Source of the DNA: Lentzea aerocolonigenes
GTDB taxonomy: Bacteria > Actinomycetota > Actinomycetes > Mycobacteriales > Pseudonocardiaceae
Length of the DNA stretch: 54,582 nucleotides
NCBI RefSeq assembly: GCF_000974445.1
Contig: NZ_BBOJ01000040.1
Coordinates: 1 to 54,582, forward strand
Reading direction: 5' to 3'
Each line of letters begins with the position of its first letter. The stretch's first letter is position 1. The position numbers were made by a program, and so were the translations under genes. Shown here piece by piece: positions 1-8,293 of this stretch. The notes beneath the pieces are model-generated. The model searched no databases. It saw nothing but the letters and a program-made list of their open reading frames with translations, and had not been told where the DNA came from.

Positions 1-609
1 CAGGCCAACTACCGCTTGGTGCGGTACGCGGACGATTTCCTGGTGCTGGTGTCGGGCAGCCGTGAGCACGCTGAACAGTTGCGTGAGGTGGTGGCGGAGG
101 TGCTGGCGCCGATGGGGTTATGCCTGTCGGCGTCCAAGACGATGATCACCCATATCGACGAGGGCTTCGATTTTCTGGGGTGGCGTATCCAGCGTCATCG
201 GCAGAAGGGCAGCGATCGGCGCTACATCTACACCTATCCGTCCCGGCAATCGCTCAAGGCGATCATGGGCAAGGTGAAGAAGTTGTGTCGACAGGACATC
301 AACCGGCCGCTTCCGGTCTTGCTGAGTCGGCTCAACCCGGCTCTGCGGGGTTGGTGCGCCTACTTCCAGCCGGGGGTGTCGAGTTCGACCTTCCACTGGC
401 TGAGTCATCTCACCTGGCGGCAGGTCATTGGATGGATCCGACGCAAACACCGCCGGATCACGTGGAAGCAGCTCCGCCGACGTTATTGCGGCGGCGGATG
501 GTGGCCGATCACAGCGCGGGGACGGCTGTTCGAACCGGGCCGGGTGTCCACTACTCGCTACCGGTATCGAGGAGCCCGTATTCCTACGCCCTGGGCGGCC
601 ATCGGATGA
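1..609 (+). CDS. ltrA: Group II intron reverse transcriptase/maturase, C-terminal part
   Basis: The frame is open from base 1, so the N-terminus is cut by the window edge. The YADD catalytic motif of reverse transcriptase lies at about bases 22-36. It is followed by the thumb/maturase X region (FLGWRIQR; RLNPALRGWCAYF) typical of bacterial intron-encoded proteins that aid splicing and retrohoming. The C-terminus ends shortly after a GARIPTPW-like segment. I see no HNH (Cys-pair) endonuclease domain, so this would be an endonuclease-minus type. The stop (607-609) precedes domain V by 32 bases, the usual arrangement when the protein is encoded in domain IV. The first Leu codon at 16 is internal and is not a real start. 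Confidence 0.9.
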   Translation, partial: QANYRLVRYADDFLVLVSGSREHAEQLREVVAEVLAPMGLCLSASKTMITHIDEGFDFLGWRIQRHRQKGSDRRYIYTYPSRQSLKAIMGKVKKLCRQDINRPLPVLLSRLNPALRGWCAYFQPGVSSSTFHWLSHLTWRQVIGWIRRKHRRITWKQLRRRYCGGGWWPITARGRLFEPGRVSTTRYRYRGARIPTPWAAIG

Positions 610-641
610 GGCGACCCGATCGTCCACACGGGAATCATGGA

Positions 642-734
642 GAGCCCGGTGCTCAGTAATGGGCACGCCGGGTTCGGGAGGCGGCTCGGAGAAACCCACC
701 AGCAGCAATGCTGACAGGGCGCTCCGAGTCGACC
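642..734 (+). ncRNA. Group II intron domains V and VI
   Basis: Domain V (642-675) folds as an 8-bp lower helix (642-649 with 668-675), a two-base bulge, and an upper helix closed by a GTAA (GNRA) tetraloop at 656-659. The AGC catalytic triad is at 643-645. Domain VI pairs 680-691 with 722-734: seven Watson-Crick pairs, one G-T wobble, then two further pairs, with A732 unpaired between G731 and C733 as the branch-point candidate. The geometry matches the standard 34-nt domain V closely, so the ribozyme 3' core looks intact. Confidence 0.85.
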
Positions 735-738
735 TCAC

Positions 739-1089
739 CTTGCCCTGAGGATTCGCGTGGGCGATGCGCGGATCATGGAGGAGCAGTACCTGCGCATGCT
801 CTTCCACACGCACATCCTCCGCATCATTCCCATGTCGGCGGGCGCGGCTGTAGCCACGAGGTCGTCGCGCATGTTGTTCAGCTTCGAGAAGCACACGCCC
901 TTGGCGTACAGCGAGACCGACGTGGCTCAGGTGTTCGCGCACGACGGCAAGGCCATTGCGAACAGTCGGGAGTTCTTCAAGTGGTTGGAGGCGCGAGCAT
1001 TGGATGAGGGACAATCGCGAAGCCTGCTGGCGAACTACGTCAGCGGACTGCGAGAGGACTCTCATGACCCCGGAGCGGACCTGGCGTAA
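739..1089 (+). CDS. DUF5753 (XRE/Scr1-type) regulator, 3' exon interrupted by the intron
   Basis: The frame begins right after the inferred intron end and reads LALRIRVGDARIMEEQ, matching the C-terminal DUF5753 domain of actinobacterial helix-turn-helix regulators (the segment after the conserved DE..LR, then VxVxPxSAG). The HTH half would lie upstream of the intron, outside the window. DUF5753 proteins pair with small DUF397 proteins in WhiJ/Scr1-like regulator or toxin-antitoxin-like modules, and the DUF397 gene follows with a 26-base overlap. A GTG at 757 could start a shorter product but would leave only a domain fragment. Function depends on whether the intron splices. Confidence 0.75.
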   Translation, partial: LALRIRVGDARIMEEQYLRMLFHTHILRIIPMSAGAAVATRSSRMLFSFEKHTPLAYSETDVAQVFAHDGKAIANSREFFKWLEARALDEGQSRSLLANYVSGLREDSHDPGADLA

Positions 1090-1270
1090 GAGCACCTACA
1101 GCGGGGACACGGCGAGTGGCTCGTGCGTCGAGGTGTCGCTCGCGGCACCCGTCACCCCTTACGCGCTCGACTCCGCCGCGGCGCTCGTGCGTGACTCGAA
1201 GAACACTCGCGGTCACGTTCTGGCCTTCTCCGGCTCCGCCTGGGCGGCGTTCGTGGCGAGCGTCGCCTGA
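1064..1270 (+). CDS. DUF397 domain protein
   Basis: A 68-residue protein with the DUF397 signature: WRKSTYS near residues 6-12, CVEV near 22-25, VRDSKN, and a Trp/Phe-containing end (SAWAAFVASVA). The ATG at 1064 overlaps the end of the DUF5753 frame by 26 bases, so the two are probably translationally coupled. Family knowledge: such small proteins (BldB/WhiJ neighbourhoods, Scr2-like) are co-encoded with DUF5753 regulators and affect development or act as a toxin-like partner. Molecular function here is unproven. If the intron blocks the upstream gene, expression of this partner would be unbalanced. Confidence 0.85.
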   Translation: MTPERTWRKSTYSGDTASGSCVEVSLAAPVTPYALDSAAALVRDSKNTRGHVLAFSGSAWAAFVASVA

Positions 1271-1392
1271 TCGGCTCAGCAAAAGTTTGGGCGGCGTTCA
1301 CCGTGTGAGCTGCGCCGCTCAGCGCGCCATCGGAAGTTTCGTCAGCGTGAACGCGTTATCCTCGGTACTCGCGAGACCCGAGGAGCGTGGGG

Positions 1393-3678
1393 TTGAGTCA
1401 AGACACCGAACCCGCTGCGACGGTTGTTCAACCGTCGGCTACCCGGCGCGTGCGCGCCCGCCTTGCGCGGCGCATCACCGCCCAACGTGCGGCCCCGGTG
1501 AAGCAGGTCCTCGAACCTCTCGCCGCCGTGCACCGTGACCTCCATCCCAAGGCCGATCTGGCGCTTCTGCAGCACGCATATGACGTTGCCGAGGAGAAGC
1601 ACCGCCCGCAGCGCCGCAAGTCCGGCGATCCGTACATCACCCACCCGCTCGCCGTGGCGACGATCCTCGCCGAGCTGGGCATGGACACCACGACGCTGGT
1701 GGCCGCGCTGCTGCACGACACCGTGGAAGACACCGACTACTCGCTCAACCAGCTCAAGGAAGACTTCGGTGAGGAAGTCGCCCGGCTGGTCGACGGCGTC
1801 ACGAAGCTCGACAAGGTCAAGCTGGGGGCAGCGGCCGAGGCCGAGACCATTCGCAAGATGGTCATCGCGATGGCGAAGGACCCTCGGGTTCTGGTCATCA
1901 AACTGGCCGACCGGCTGCACAACATGCGCACCATGCGGTTCCTGCCGCCGGAGAAGCAGGCCCGCAAGGCCCGTGAGACGCTCGAAGTGCTCGCACCGCT
2001 GGCCCACCGGCTGGGCATGGCGACCGTCAAGTGGGAGCTGGAGGACCTCGCGTTCGCGATCCTCCAGCCGAAGAAGTACGACGAGATCGTCCGCCTGGTC
2101 GCGAAGCGTGCACCGAGTCGCGACACGTATCTGCGGACGGTTGTCGAGGAGCTCAACACGCAGCTCGAGGCCGCGCGGATCGTCGCGAAGGTCGAGGGCA
2201 GGCCGAAGCACTACTACTCGATCAACCAGAAGATGATCGTGCGCGGCCGGGACTTCGACGACATCCACGACCTCGTGGGTGTCCGGATCCTGGTCGACGA
2301 GGTGCGTGACTGCTACGCGGCCATGGGTGTGGTCCACGCGGCCTGGCAGCCGATGCCGGGGCGGTTCAAGGACTACATCGCGCAGCCGCGGTTCGGCGTG
2401 TACCAGTCGCTGCACACGACCGTCATCGGTCCCGACGGCAAGCCTCTCGAGGTGCAGATCCGCACACACGAGATGCACCAGCGGGCCGAGTACGGCATCG
2501 CGGCGCACTGGCGCTACAAGGAGACCAAGGGCACGCACAACGGCAAGTCCGTCGAGATCGACGAGATGGCGTGGATGCGCCAGCTCCTCGACTGGCAGCG
2601 GGAAGCCGCGGACCCCGGTGAGTTCCTCGAAGGGCTGCGCTGGGACCTCGCCGCGCGCGAGATCTTCGTGTTCACGCCGAAGGGCGACGTCGAGACGCTG
2701 CCGACGGGGTCCACGCCCGTCGACTTCGCCTACGCCGTCCACACCGAGGTCGGGCACCGCTGCATCGGTGCGCGCGTCAACGGTCGTCTGGTCGCTCTCG
2801 AACGCAAGCTCGAGAACGGCGAGGTCGTCGAGATCTTCACCTCCAAGGCGGAGGGCGCGGGTCCGTCCCGCGACTGGTTGAGCTTCGTCGCGTCACCGCG
2901 CGCCAAGGCGAAGATCAAGCAGTGGTTCGCCAAGGAGCGCAAGGAAGAGGCGATCGAGCAGGGCAAGGACGCGATCACCAAGGAGGTCCGCCGCGTCGGG
3001 CTGCCGATCCAGCGTCTGGTCAGCGTCGACTCGATGCAGGCCCTGGCCAAGGAACTGCACTACCCGGACATGAGCGCGCTGTACGCGGCGGTGGGCGAGG
3101 GCCACACGAGCGCCCGCCACGTCGTGCAACGGCTCGTCGCGCAGCTCGGCGGTGTCGACCACGCCGAGGAGGAACTGGCCGACCGCGCCACCCCGTCCAC
3201 GGTCACCAGGCGCCGCCCCACGGGCGACGCCGGCGTGATCGTCAAGGAGGCGGGCGACGTGTGGGTGAAGCTCGCCCGCTGCTGCACTCCGGTGCCGGGC
3301 GACGACATCCTCGGCTTCGTCACGCGCGGCGGCGGCGTGTCCGTGCACCGCACCGACTGCACGAACGCGGACGAGCTGCTGAAGTCGCCGGAACGTCTCC
3401 TCGACGTCGAGTGGGCGCCGTCGGCCTCCAGCGTCTTCCTGGTCGCGATCCAGGTGGAGGCGCTCGACCGGCACCGCCTGCTCTCGGACGTCACGAAGGT
3501 GCTGGCCGACGAGCGCGTGAACATCCTGTCGGCGTCGGTGACGACGTCGCGGGACCGCGTGGCCGTCAGCCGGTTCTCGTTCGAGATGGGCGACCCGAAG
3601 CACCTCGGGCACGTCCTGAAGGCGGTGCGCAGCGTGGAGGGCGTCTACGACGTCTACCGCGTCACGTCGGCGTCGTAG
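1393..3678 (+). CDS. rel: Bifunctional (p)ppGpp synthetase/hydrolase (RSH)
   Basis: A 761-residue long-type RelA/SpoT homologue that makes and degrades the stringent-response alarmone. Domains in order: HD hydrolase (LLHDTVEDT), synthetase (KHYYSINQKM, GVRILVDEV, GVYQSLHTTV), TGS (VFTPKGDVETL), a Cys-containing zinc-finger-like region (ARCCTPVPGDD), and a C-terminal ACT domain. Both catalytic domains look complete, so hydrolase and synthetase activity are expected. Start choice: AGGAG at 1381-1385 is seven bases from TTG 1393 (reading MSQDTE), but only one base from the in-frame GTG at 1387, so TTG is preferred. The gene is monocistronic and ends at a strong hairpin shared with the convergent cyclophilin gene. 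Confidence 0.95.
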   Translation: MSQDTEPAATVVQPSATRRVRARLARRITAQRAAPVKQVLEPLAAVHRDLHPKADLALLQHAYDVAEEKHRPQRRKSGDPYITHPLAVATILAELGMDTTTLVAALLHDTVEDTDYSLNQLKEDFGEEVARLVDGVTKLDKVKLGAAAEAETIRKMVIAMAKDPRVLVIKLADRLHNMRTMRFLPPEKQARKARETLEVLAPLAHRLGMATVKWELEDLAFAILQPKKYDEIVRLVAKRAPSRDTYLRTVVEELNTQLEAARIVAKVEGRPKHYYSINQKMIVRGRDFDDIHDLVGVRILVDEVRDCYAAMGVVHAAWQPMPGRFKDYIAQPRFGVYQSLHTTVIGPDGKPLEVQIRTHEMHQRAEYGIAAHWRYKETKGTHNGKSVEIDEMAWMRQLLDWQREAADPGEFLEGLRWDLAAREIFVFTPKGDVETLPTGSTPVDFAYAVHTEVGHRCIGARVNGRLVALERKLENGEVVEIFTSKAEGAGPSRDWLSFVASPRAKAKIKQWFAKERKEEAIEQGKDAITKEVRRVGLPIQRLVSVDSMQALAKELHYPDMSALYAAVGEGHTSARHVVQRLVAQLGGVDHAEEELADRATPSTVTRRRPTGDAGVIVKEAGDVWVKLARCCTPVPGDDILGFVTRGGGVSVHRTDCTNADELLKSPERLLDVEWAPSASSVFLVAIQVEALDRHRLLSDVTKVLADERVNILSASVTTSRDRVAVSRFSFEMGDPKHLGHVLKAVRSVEGVYDVYRVTSAS

Positions 3679-3698
3679 TCACTGGGGCAAGACGCGAA

Positions 3699-3731
3699 AC
3701 AGCCCCCGGAGCGGGCAGCTCCGGGGGCTGT
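3699..3731. terminator. Bidirectional intrinsic terminator between rel and cyclophilin
   Basis: Perfect 14-bp stem (3699-3712 with 3718-3731) with a 5-base loop, followed by TTCTCTG on the plus strand. It lies between two converging stop codons (3678 and 3745), so it can serve both genes. Confidence 0.85.
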
Positions 3732-3744
3732 TCTCTGTGAAGAG

Positions 3745-4599
3745 TTAGTTCGCGACCAGCGCCGACTTGATGTCGACCGGCGTCTTGGGCTTGCCGTCAC
3801 CCTGACCCGGCTGCTGCGAGATCGTGCCGGTCTTCGCGACCTCGTCGATCTTCTTCAGCGAGTCCTGGTCGACCGTGCCGAAGATCGTGTACTTCGGCTG
3901 CAGGTTCGCGCCGTCGCCGTAGACGATGAAGAACTGCGAACCGTTGGTGTCCGGGCCCGAGTTCGCCATGGCGAGCACGCCGCGGCCGTAGGTCAGCTCC
4001 GGGTAGACCTCGTCCTTGAACGAGTAGCCGGGGCCGCCCATGCCGTTGCCGCCGGGGTCGCCGCACTGGAGCACCTGGATGCCGGTCACCACGAGGCGGT
4101 GGCACGTGGTGTTGTCGAAGTACTTCTGCTTGGCCAGCGAGATGAAGTTGTTCACCGTGCACGGGGCCAGCGACCGGTCGAGGTTGAACTTCAGGTCGCC
4201 GATCGAGGTGCCGAGCGTGACGCCGACGGTGCCGGTCGCCGGCTGCTCGCCGTTCGCGGGCGGCGTGTTCTCCTTGGCCGCCGGCTCCTGGCCCTTCGTG
4301 TATTCACAGTTCACCTTTTCCGGCAACGCCTGCGGGCGCTTCGGAATCTGGTGCATCTCGGTGGGGATCTTCTCCGCCTTGTCCACCGACTCCTGCTGCG
4401 GAGTCTCTGATGCGGCGGCGTCACCGTTGCCGAAGTCGTGGGTCGCGAGCCACCACACACCACCTCCGACGAGCGCAACAACGACGACCGTCGAGACGAC
4501 GGCGATGATACGACGCTTCTTGGCCCGCTCCTGGCGGTAGACCATCTGACGCTCAAGCTTGCGCTTGGCTGCCGCGCGTCGCTGCTCGTTGGTGGGCAC
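3745..4599 (-). CDS. Membrane-anchored cyclophilin-type peptidyl-prolyl isomerase
   Basis: A 284-residue protein: a basic cytoplasmic N-terminus rich in Arg/Lys, one transmembrane helix (IIAVVSTVVVVALVGGGVWW, about residues 31-50), an acidic/Gln/Pro linker, then a cyclophilin domain on the outer face. Core motifs include CHRLV, GGNGMGGPGYSFKDE, GVLAMANSGPDTNGSQFFI and YTIFG. Cyclophilins catalyse cis-trans isomerisation of X-Pro bonds and here probably assist folding of exported proteins. Start is GTG 4599, preceded by a GGGAGGGAG ribosome site; the frame is open further upstream but conserved sequence begins here. The position next to rel and hisS is a common actinobacterial order. Confidence 0.9.
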   Translation of the reverse strand: MPTNEQRRAAAKRKLERQMVYRQERAKKRRIIAVVSTVVVVALVGGGVWWLATHDFGNGDAAASETPQQESVDKAEKIPTEMHQIPKRPQALPEKVNCEYTKGQEPAAKENTPPANGEQPATGTVGVTLGTSIGDLKFNLDRSLAPCTVNNFISLAKQKYFDNTTCHRLVVTGIQVLQCGDPGGNGMGGPGYSFKDEVYPELTYGRGVLAMANSGPDTNGSQFFIVYGDGANLQPKYTIFGTVDQDSLKKIDEVAKTGTISQQPGQGDGKPKTPVDIKSALVAN

Positions 4600-4713
4600 G
4601 TGCTCCCTCCCCAGGGACTCATGCGAATAGGGCGGACGGCTCGGGAGTCTAGGGCCTGCGCATATGGCCTTTGTGTAGTGGTTAGGCTGAAGGGGATTAG
4701 GGAGGTCATTTTC

Positions 4714-5421
4714 GTGCTCGTGATCGGGTTCCCGACCGGTGCGCTCCAGGCGAACTGCTTCGTCCTGGCGGCCGGTGAGGGCGAGCCCTGCGTGATCATC
4801 GATCCCGGTCAGGACGCGGTCGAGCCGATCGAGCAGGCGTTGCGCAAGCACCGGCTCGCACCGGTCGCCGTGCTGCTCACGCACGGGCACTTCGACCACA
4901 CGTTCTCCGTCACGCCCGTGTGCGACGGCAACGACATCCCCGCCTACATCCACCCGGACGACGTCGAGATGCTGTCCGACCCGCTCAAGGGCGTCAGCCG
5001 CGAGTCGGCCGTGTTCTTCGGGGGCAACCTGGAGATGCGGGAGCCGAACGAGGTCCGGGAGCTGAAGGACGGCACCGACCTCGACCTCGCCGGGTTGAAG
5101 ATCACCGTCGACCACACGCCGGGCCATACCGGCGGGTCGGTGATGTTCCGCTCCGGCGTGCAGGAAGGCGGTCGCCTGGTGATCTCGGGTGACACGCTCT
5201 TCGCCGGTTCGATCGGACGCACCGACCTGCCCGGCGGTGACCACTCACGCATGTTGTCGTCTCTGCAGAACAAGGTCTTGACCTTGCCCGACGACACGGT
5301 GGTGCTGCCCGGCCACGGACAGACGACGACCATTGGCCGCGAGCGCGCGACGAACCCGTACCTGCTCCAGCTGCAGGACGCTGTTCCCGACGCGCAGGCC
5401 GCCCCGCACCGAGGACTTTGA
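4714..5421 (+). CDS. MBL-fold metallo-hydrolase (glyoxalase II-like)
   Basis: A 235-residue metallo-beta-lactamase fold protein with the metal-binding motif THGHFDHT (about residues 55-62), a later HTPGHTGGS histidine, the bridging Asp in ISGDTLF, and a final PGHGQTT histidine. The family hydrolyses thioesters such as hydroxyacyl-glutathione; in actinobacteria, which use mycothiol, the true substrate is uncertain. Start GTG 4714 has AGGGAGG at 4699-4705 with an eight-base spacer. The stop overlaps the hisS start by four bases, so this gene leads a coupled MBL-hisS-membrane protein operon. Confidence 0.9.
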   Translation: MLVIGFPTGALQANCFVLAAGEGEPCVIIDPGQDAVEPIEQALRKHRLAPVAVLLTHGHFDHTFSVTPVCDGNDIPAYIHPDDVEMLSDPLKGVSRESAVFFGGNLEMREPNEVRELKDGTDLDLAGLKITVDHTPGHTGGSVMFRSGVQEGGRLVISGDTLFAGSIGRTDLPGGDHSRMLSSLQNKVLTLPDDTVVLPGHGQTTTIGRERATNPYLLQLQDAVPDAQAAPHRGL

Positions 5422-6770
5422 GAGACGTGTTTTCCGCACCCAAAGGCGTTCCCGACTACATCCCGCCGACGTCCGCCGCGTTCCTGCACGTCCGGTCGAC
5501 GCTGACCCGTGCCGCCGAGCTCGCGGGCTACGCCTACATCGAGCTGCCCGTCTTCGAGGACACGGCGTTGTTCTCCCGCGGTGTCGGTGAGTCGACCGAC
5601 GTCGTCACCAAGGAGATGTACACCTTCCTCGACCGCGGCGACCGGTCCATCACGCTGCGCCCCGAGGGCACCGCGGGCGTGATGCGGGCCGTGATCGAGC
5701 ACAGCCTCGACCGCGGCTCGCTGCCGGTGAAGCTCTTCTACGCGGGCCAGTTCTTCCGCGCCGAGGCCCCGCAGGCCGGCCGGTACCGGCAGTTCCACCA
5801 GGTCGGCATCGAGGCGATCGGCGTCGACGATCCCGCGCTCGACGCCGAGGTCATCGCGGTCGGCGACGCCGGGTTCCGCGCGCTGGGCCTGACCGGGTAC
5901 CGCCTGGAGATCACCTCGCTGGGCGACGCGAACTGCCGTCCCGCGTACCGGGAGAAGCTCCAGGCGTTCCTGGCGAAGCTGCCGCTCGACGAGGCGACCC
6001 GCCAGCGCGCCGAGCTGAACCCGCTGCGCGTGCTCGACGACAAGCGCCCCGAGGTGCGCGAGATGGTCGCCGAGGCGCCGCTGATGGTGGACCACCTGTG
6101 CGACGAGTGCCGCGCGCACTACGAGCTCGTGAAGGGCTACCTGACCGAGCTGGGCGTGAAGTTCGTCGAGAACCCGCGCATGGTCCGCGGCCTCGACTAC
6201 TACACGAAGACGACGTTCGAGTTCGTCCACGACGGCTTGGGCGCGCAGTCCGGCATCGGCGGTGGCGGCCGTTACGACGGCCTGATGGCCCAGCTGGGCG
6301 GCCAGGAGCTGTCCGGTGTGGGCTTCGGTCTCGGCGTCGACCGCGCGCTGCTCGCGGCGCAGGCGGAGGGCGTGCTGCCCGAGCTCGGCCGCGTCGACGT
6401 GATCGGCGTGCCGCTGGGTGAGGCCGCGCGGGCCCGGCTGGTCGCGATCGCCGGCGAGCTGCGTGCCGCCGGGGTGCGGACGGACCTCGTCTACGGCGGC
6501 CGGTCGATGAAGGCGGGCTTCAAGGCGGCCGACAAGTCGGGCGCGAAGCTCGCTCTCGTGCTGGGCGAGCGCGACCTGGAGGCCGGCAACATCGGCGTGA
6601 AGACCCTCGCGACCGGCGAGCAGATCACCGTGCCGCTCGCGGACGTGATCTCCGCGGTGCGCGACGCGCTGAAGGCGAGCGAGCTGGTGGCCGCGGTGCC
6701 GGGTGGCGCCGAGGCGCTGGCGTCGGACCTGGGTGGCGCGGTGGCCGAGGCGGTGCGGGAGACCCCGTGA
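5418..6770 (+). CDS. hisS: Histidyl-tRNA synthetase
   Basis: A 450-residue class II aminoacyl-tRNA synthetase that charges tRNA-His. Visible motifs: KGVPDYIPP at the N-terminus, TLRPEGTAGVMRA (motif 2 region), AGRYRQFHQVGIEAIG, the histidine-specific RGLDYYTKTTFE, GGGGRYDGL, and GFGLGVDRALL (motif 3), followed by a C-terminal anticodon-binding domain. TTG 5418 overlaps the upstream stop (TTGA). GTG 5427 (start of the MFSAPKG reading) is an alternative start that would shorten the protein by three residues. Complete and ordinary in length. Confidence 0.96.
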   Translation: MRDVFSAPKGVPDYIPPTSAAFLHVRSTLTRAAELAGYAYIELPVFEDTALFSRGVGESTDVVTKEMYTFLDRGDRSITLRPEGTAGVMRAVIEHSLDRGSLPVKLFYAGQFFRAEAPQAGRYRQFHQVGIEAIGVDDPALDAEVIAVGDAGFRALGLTGYRLEITSLGDANCRPAYREKLQAFLAKLPLDEATRQRAELNPLRVLDDKRPEVREMVAEAPLMVDHLCDECRAHYELVKGYLTELGVKFVENPRMVRGLDYYTKTTFEFVHDGLGAQSGIGGGGRYDGLMAQLGGQELSGVGFGLGVDRALLAAQAEGVLPELGRVDVIGVPLGEAARARLVAIAGELRAAGVRTDLVYGGRSMKAGFKAADKSGAKLALVLGERDLEAGNIGVKTLATGEQITVPLADVISAVRDALKASELVAAVPGGAEALASDLGGAVAEAVRETP

Positions 6771-7393
6771 GCGACGACAAGCTCGTTCTCGACCTGCTGG
6801 ACCAGGCGACGGTCCGCAAGCGTGCGCGGATGGTGGCGATCGGCGGCCTCATGGTCGCCCTCGCCTTCGGTGCGGTCATCGGGTTCTTCGGCGGCCGCTG
6901 GGCGGGCATCATCGCGTTCCTGATCGTGTCCCTGCCGGTGATCCTGCTGGCGCTGTCCGAGGCCCGCCGCACGGTGTGGCTGGAGGGCACGACCGTGTAC
7001 GTCCGCGCGTTCGGCACGCGCCAGGTCGACCTGGCCACCGCCGACGCGCTCGACCTCCTGGTGACCGACCTGCGCGGCGCCAGGACCGTCGGGCTGTTCG
7101 TGCGCGGCGGCAAGAAGGCGATCAACGTCGCGTTGTCGATGTACGCGGGCACCGGTGGCCGTGAGCTGGGCATCTACCAGCTGCGCAGGCTGGCCGACGC
7201 GTTGGCGGCGCGGGGCGACACGCCCGGCCTGGTGTTCTCGGAGCTGCTCGTGGCCCAGCTGCGGGCCGAGGCGCGCGGGCTGGCCGCGGCCGACCGTCCG
7301 CTGTACCGGCTCGGGTCGCTCGCGCCGGCGGGCCGCATGGCGCAGAAGCTCCATCCGGACGCCGTGTCGAAGTTCGTGACGTCGCTGGACTGA
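6767..7393 (+). CDS. Conserved membrane protein of unknown function
   Basis: A 208-residue protein starting at a GTGA overlap with the hisS stop, hence co-translated. Two adjacent hydrophobic helices (about residues 23-40 and 44-62) are followed by a soluble domain of about 145 residues. The soluble part begins with a VWLEGTTVYVRAFGTRQVDL segment resembling a small PH-like beta fold. I do not recognise a catalytic motif. Context (last gene of an MBL-hisS operon) is conserved in related actinomycetes from memory but does not reveal a role. The stop is 19 bases before the convergent methyltransferase stop. Confidence 0.75.
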   Translation: MSDDKLVLDLLDQATVRKRARMVAIGGLMVALAFGAVIGFFGGRWAGIIAFLIVSLPVILLALSEARRTVWLEGTTVYVRAFGTRQVDLATADALDLLVTDLRGARTVGLFVRGGKKAINVALSMYAGTGGRELGIYQLRRLADALAARGDTPGLVFSELLVAQLRAEARGLAAADRPLYRLGSLAPAGRMAQKLHPDAVSKFVTSLD

Positions 7394-7411
7394 GTGTGCT
7401 GGGCAAGCCGC

Positions 7412-8248
7412 CTACGTGCCCCAGAGGCCCGAGGGCGGCGCGGGGGACAGGGTCGCGGTCGCGTCGGTGGTGACCGGTGCGCCACCGATGAACTTCGTCA
7501 GCCCCGTGCCGTGCTCGACCCGCCCCGGGAACGGATCCCCGGCGGTCGCCCGCGTCAGCTGCTGCATCGGCAGGCCCGTGTGCGACGCCAGGATCACGAA
7601 GTTGCCGAACCTGCGGCCGCGGAACACGCCTGGTTCGGCGAGCACGCAGACGTGTTCGAACACCGAGCGCACGGTCGCGCACTGGGCTCGTGCGAACTGC
7701 AGGCCGTTGCCGTCGCCGATGTTCGCCGCGTAGATCCCGTCTTCCGCCAGCGCCGCGGACGCCTGCCGCACGTACTCGACCGACGTCAGGTGCGCGGGCG
7801 TGCGGGCGCCGGCGAAGCAGTCGCTCACGATCAGGTCGAACGAGCCGGGGCGGGCCTTCACCAGCACCGCGCGGGCGTCACCGGTGGTGATCCTCACCCG
7901 AGCCGGTGGCGGGAGCTCGCGGCGGAGGAACGCGATCAGCCCGGCGTCGATCTCGGCCACCTGCTGAGACGCACGGGGCAGGAGATGTGCCACGTAGCGC
8001 GCTAGCGTGAGAGCGCCACCACCGAGGTGGAGAACACGCGAGGGCGCGGTGAGGTCGACGATGTGACCCAGGCGGCGGACGTACTCGAACTCGAGGTAGG
8101 TCGGGTCGTCCAGGTCCACATGCGACTGTGGGGTTCCGTTGACCCGCAACGTCCACGAGTTCCGTCCACCCAGGTCGGGCACCAGCTCCGCGACACCTGA
8201 GTCGATCGACTCGGTGATCGCCTCGGTGTCGGGCCGCTGTCTTCCCAC
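7412..8248 (-). CDS. Spermidine synthase-like SAM-dependent methyltransferase
   Basis: A 278-residue class I SAM-binding fold. It has VLHLGGGALTLARYV (glycine loop, about residues 71-85), an acidic EID after strand beta2, TGDARAVL, and FDLIVSDCFAG, the arrangement of polyamine aminopropyltransferases and the soluble half of MFS-spermidine synthase fusions. No transmembrane part is present. Whether it makes polyamines is unknown: the family includes many uncharacterised actinobacterial members that lack a dedicated SAM decarboxylase nearby, as here. Divergent from the DUF1304 gene with a 45-base gap. Confidence 0.8.
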   Translation of the reverse strand: MGRQRPDTEAITESIDSGVAELVPDLGGRNSWTLRVNGTPQSHVDLDDPTYLEFEYVRRLGHIVDLTAPSRVLHLGGGALTLARYVAHLLPRASQQVAEIDAGLIAFLRRELPPPARVRITTGDARAVLVKARPGSFDLIVSDCFAGARTPAHLTSVEYVRQASAALAEDGIYAANIGDGNGLQFARAQCATVRSVFEHVCVLAEPGVFRGRRFGNFVILASHTGLPMQQLTRATAGDPFPGRVEHGTGLTKFIGGAPVTTDATATLSPAPPSGLWGT

Positions 8249-8293
8249 TGCTCTATTGTCTCATCGGGCGTGTCAGTCCAGAGGAGGACCTAC

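Larger units (their letters stand above)
1..738 (+). mobile_element. Group II intron, 3' portion
   Basis: Seen: the maturase reading frame is followed by a 34-nt domain V (642-675) and a domain VI hairpin with a single bulged A at 732 on its 3' strand. The 3' end is placed at 738 (ends in AC), which puts the bulged A seven bases from the end, as expected for a lariat branch point. The 5' half, including domain I and the EBS sequences, lies outside the window. Downstream sequence continues in frame as a DUF5753 protein, so the intron sits in the sense orientation inside that gene and splicing could in principle restore it. The exact 3' boundary could be off by one base. Confidence 0.85.

Noticed and set aside
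1340..1363. Promoter for rel with TATCCT at 1357-1362
   Set aside because: The -10 is acceptable but no -35 match lies at 16-18 bases; not strong enough to list.
5300..5430. T-box leader before hisS, and similarly before aspS (29570-29665)
   Set aside because: hisS overlaps the upstream gene, and the aspS leader is under 100 bases with no specifier-loop or antiterminator pattern.
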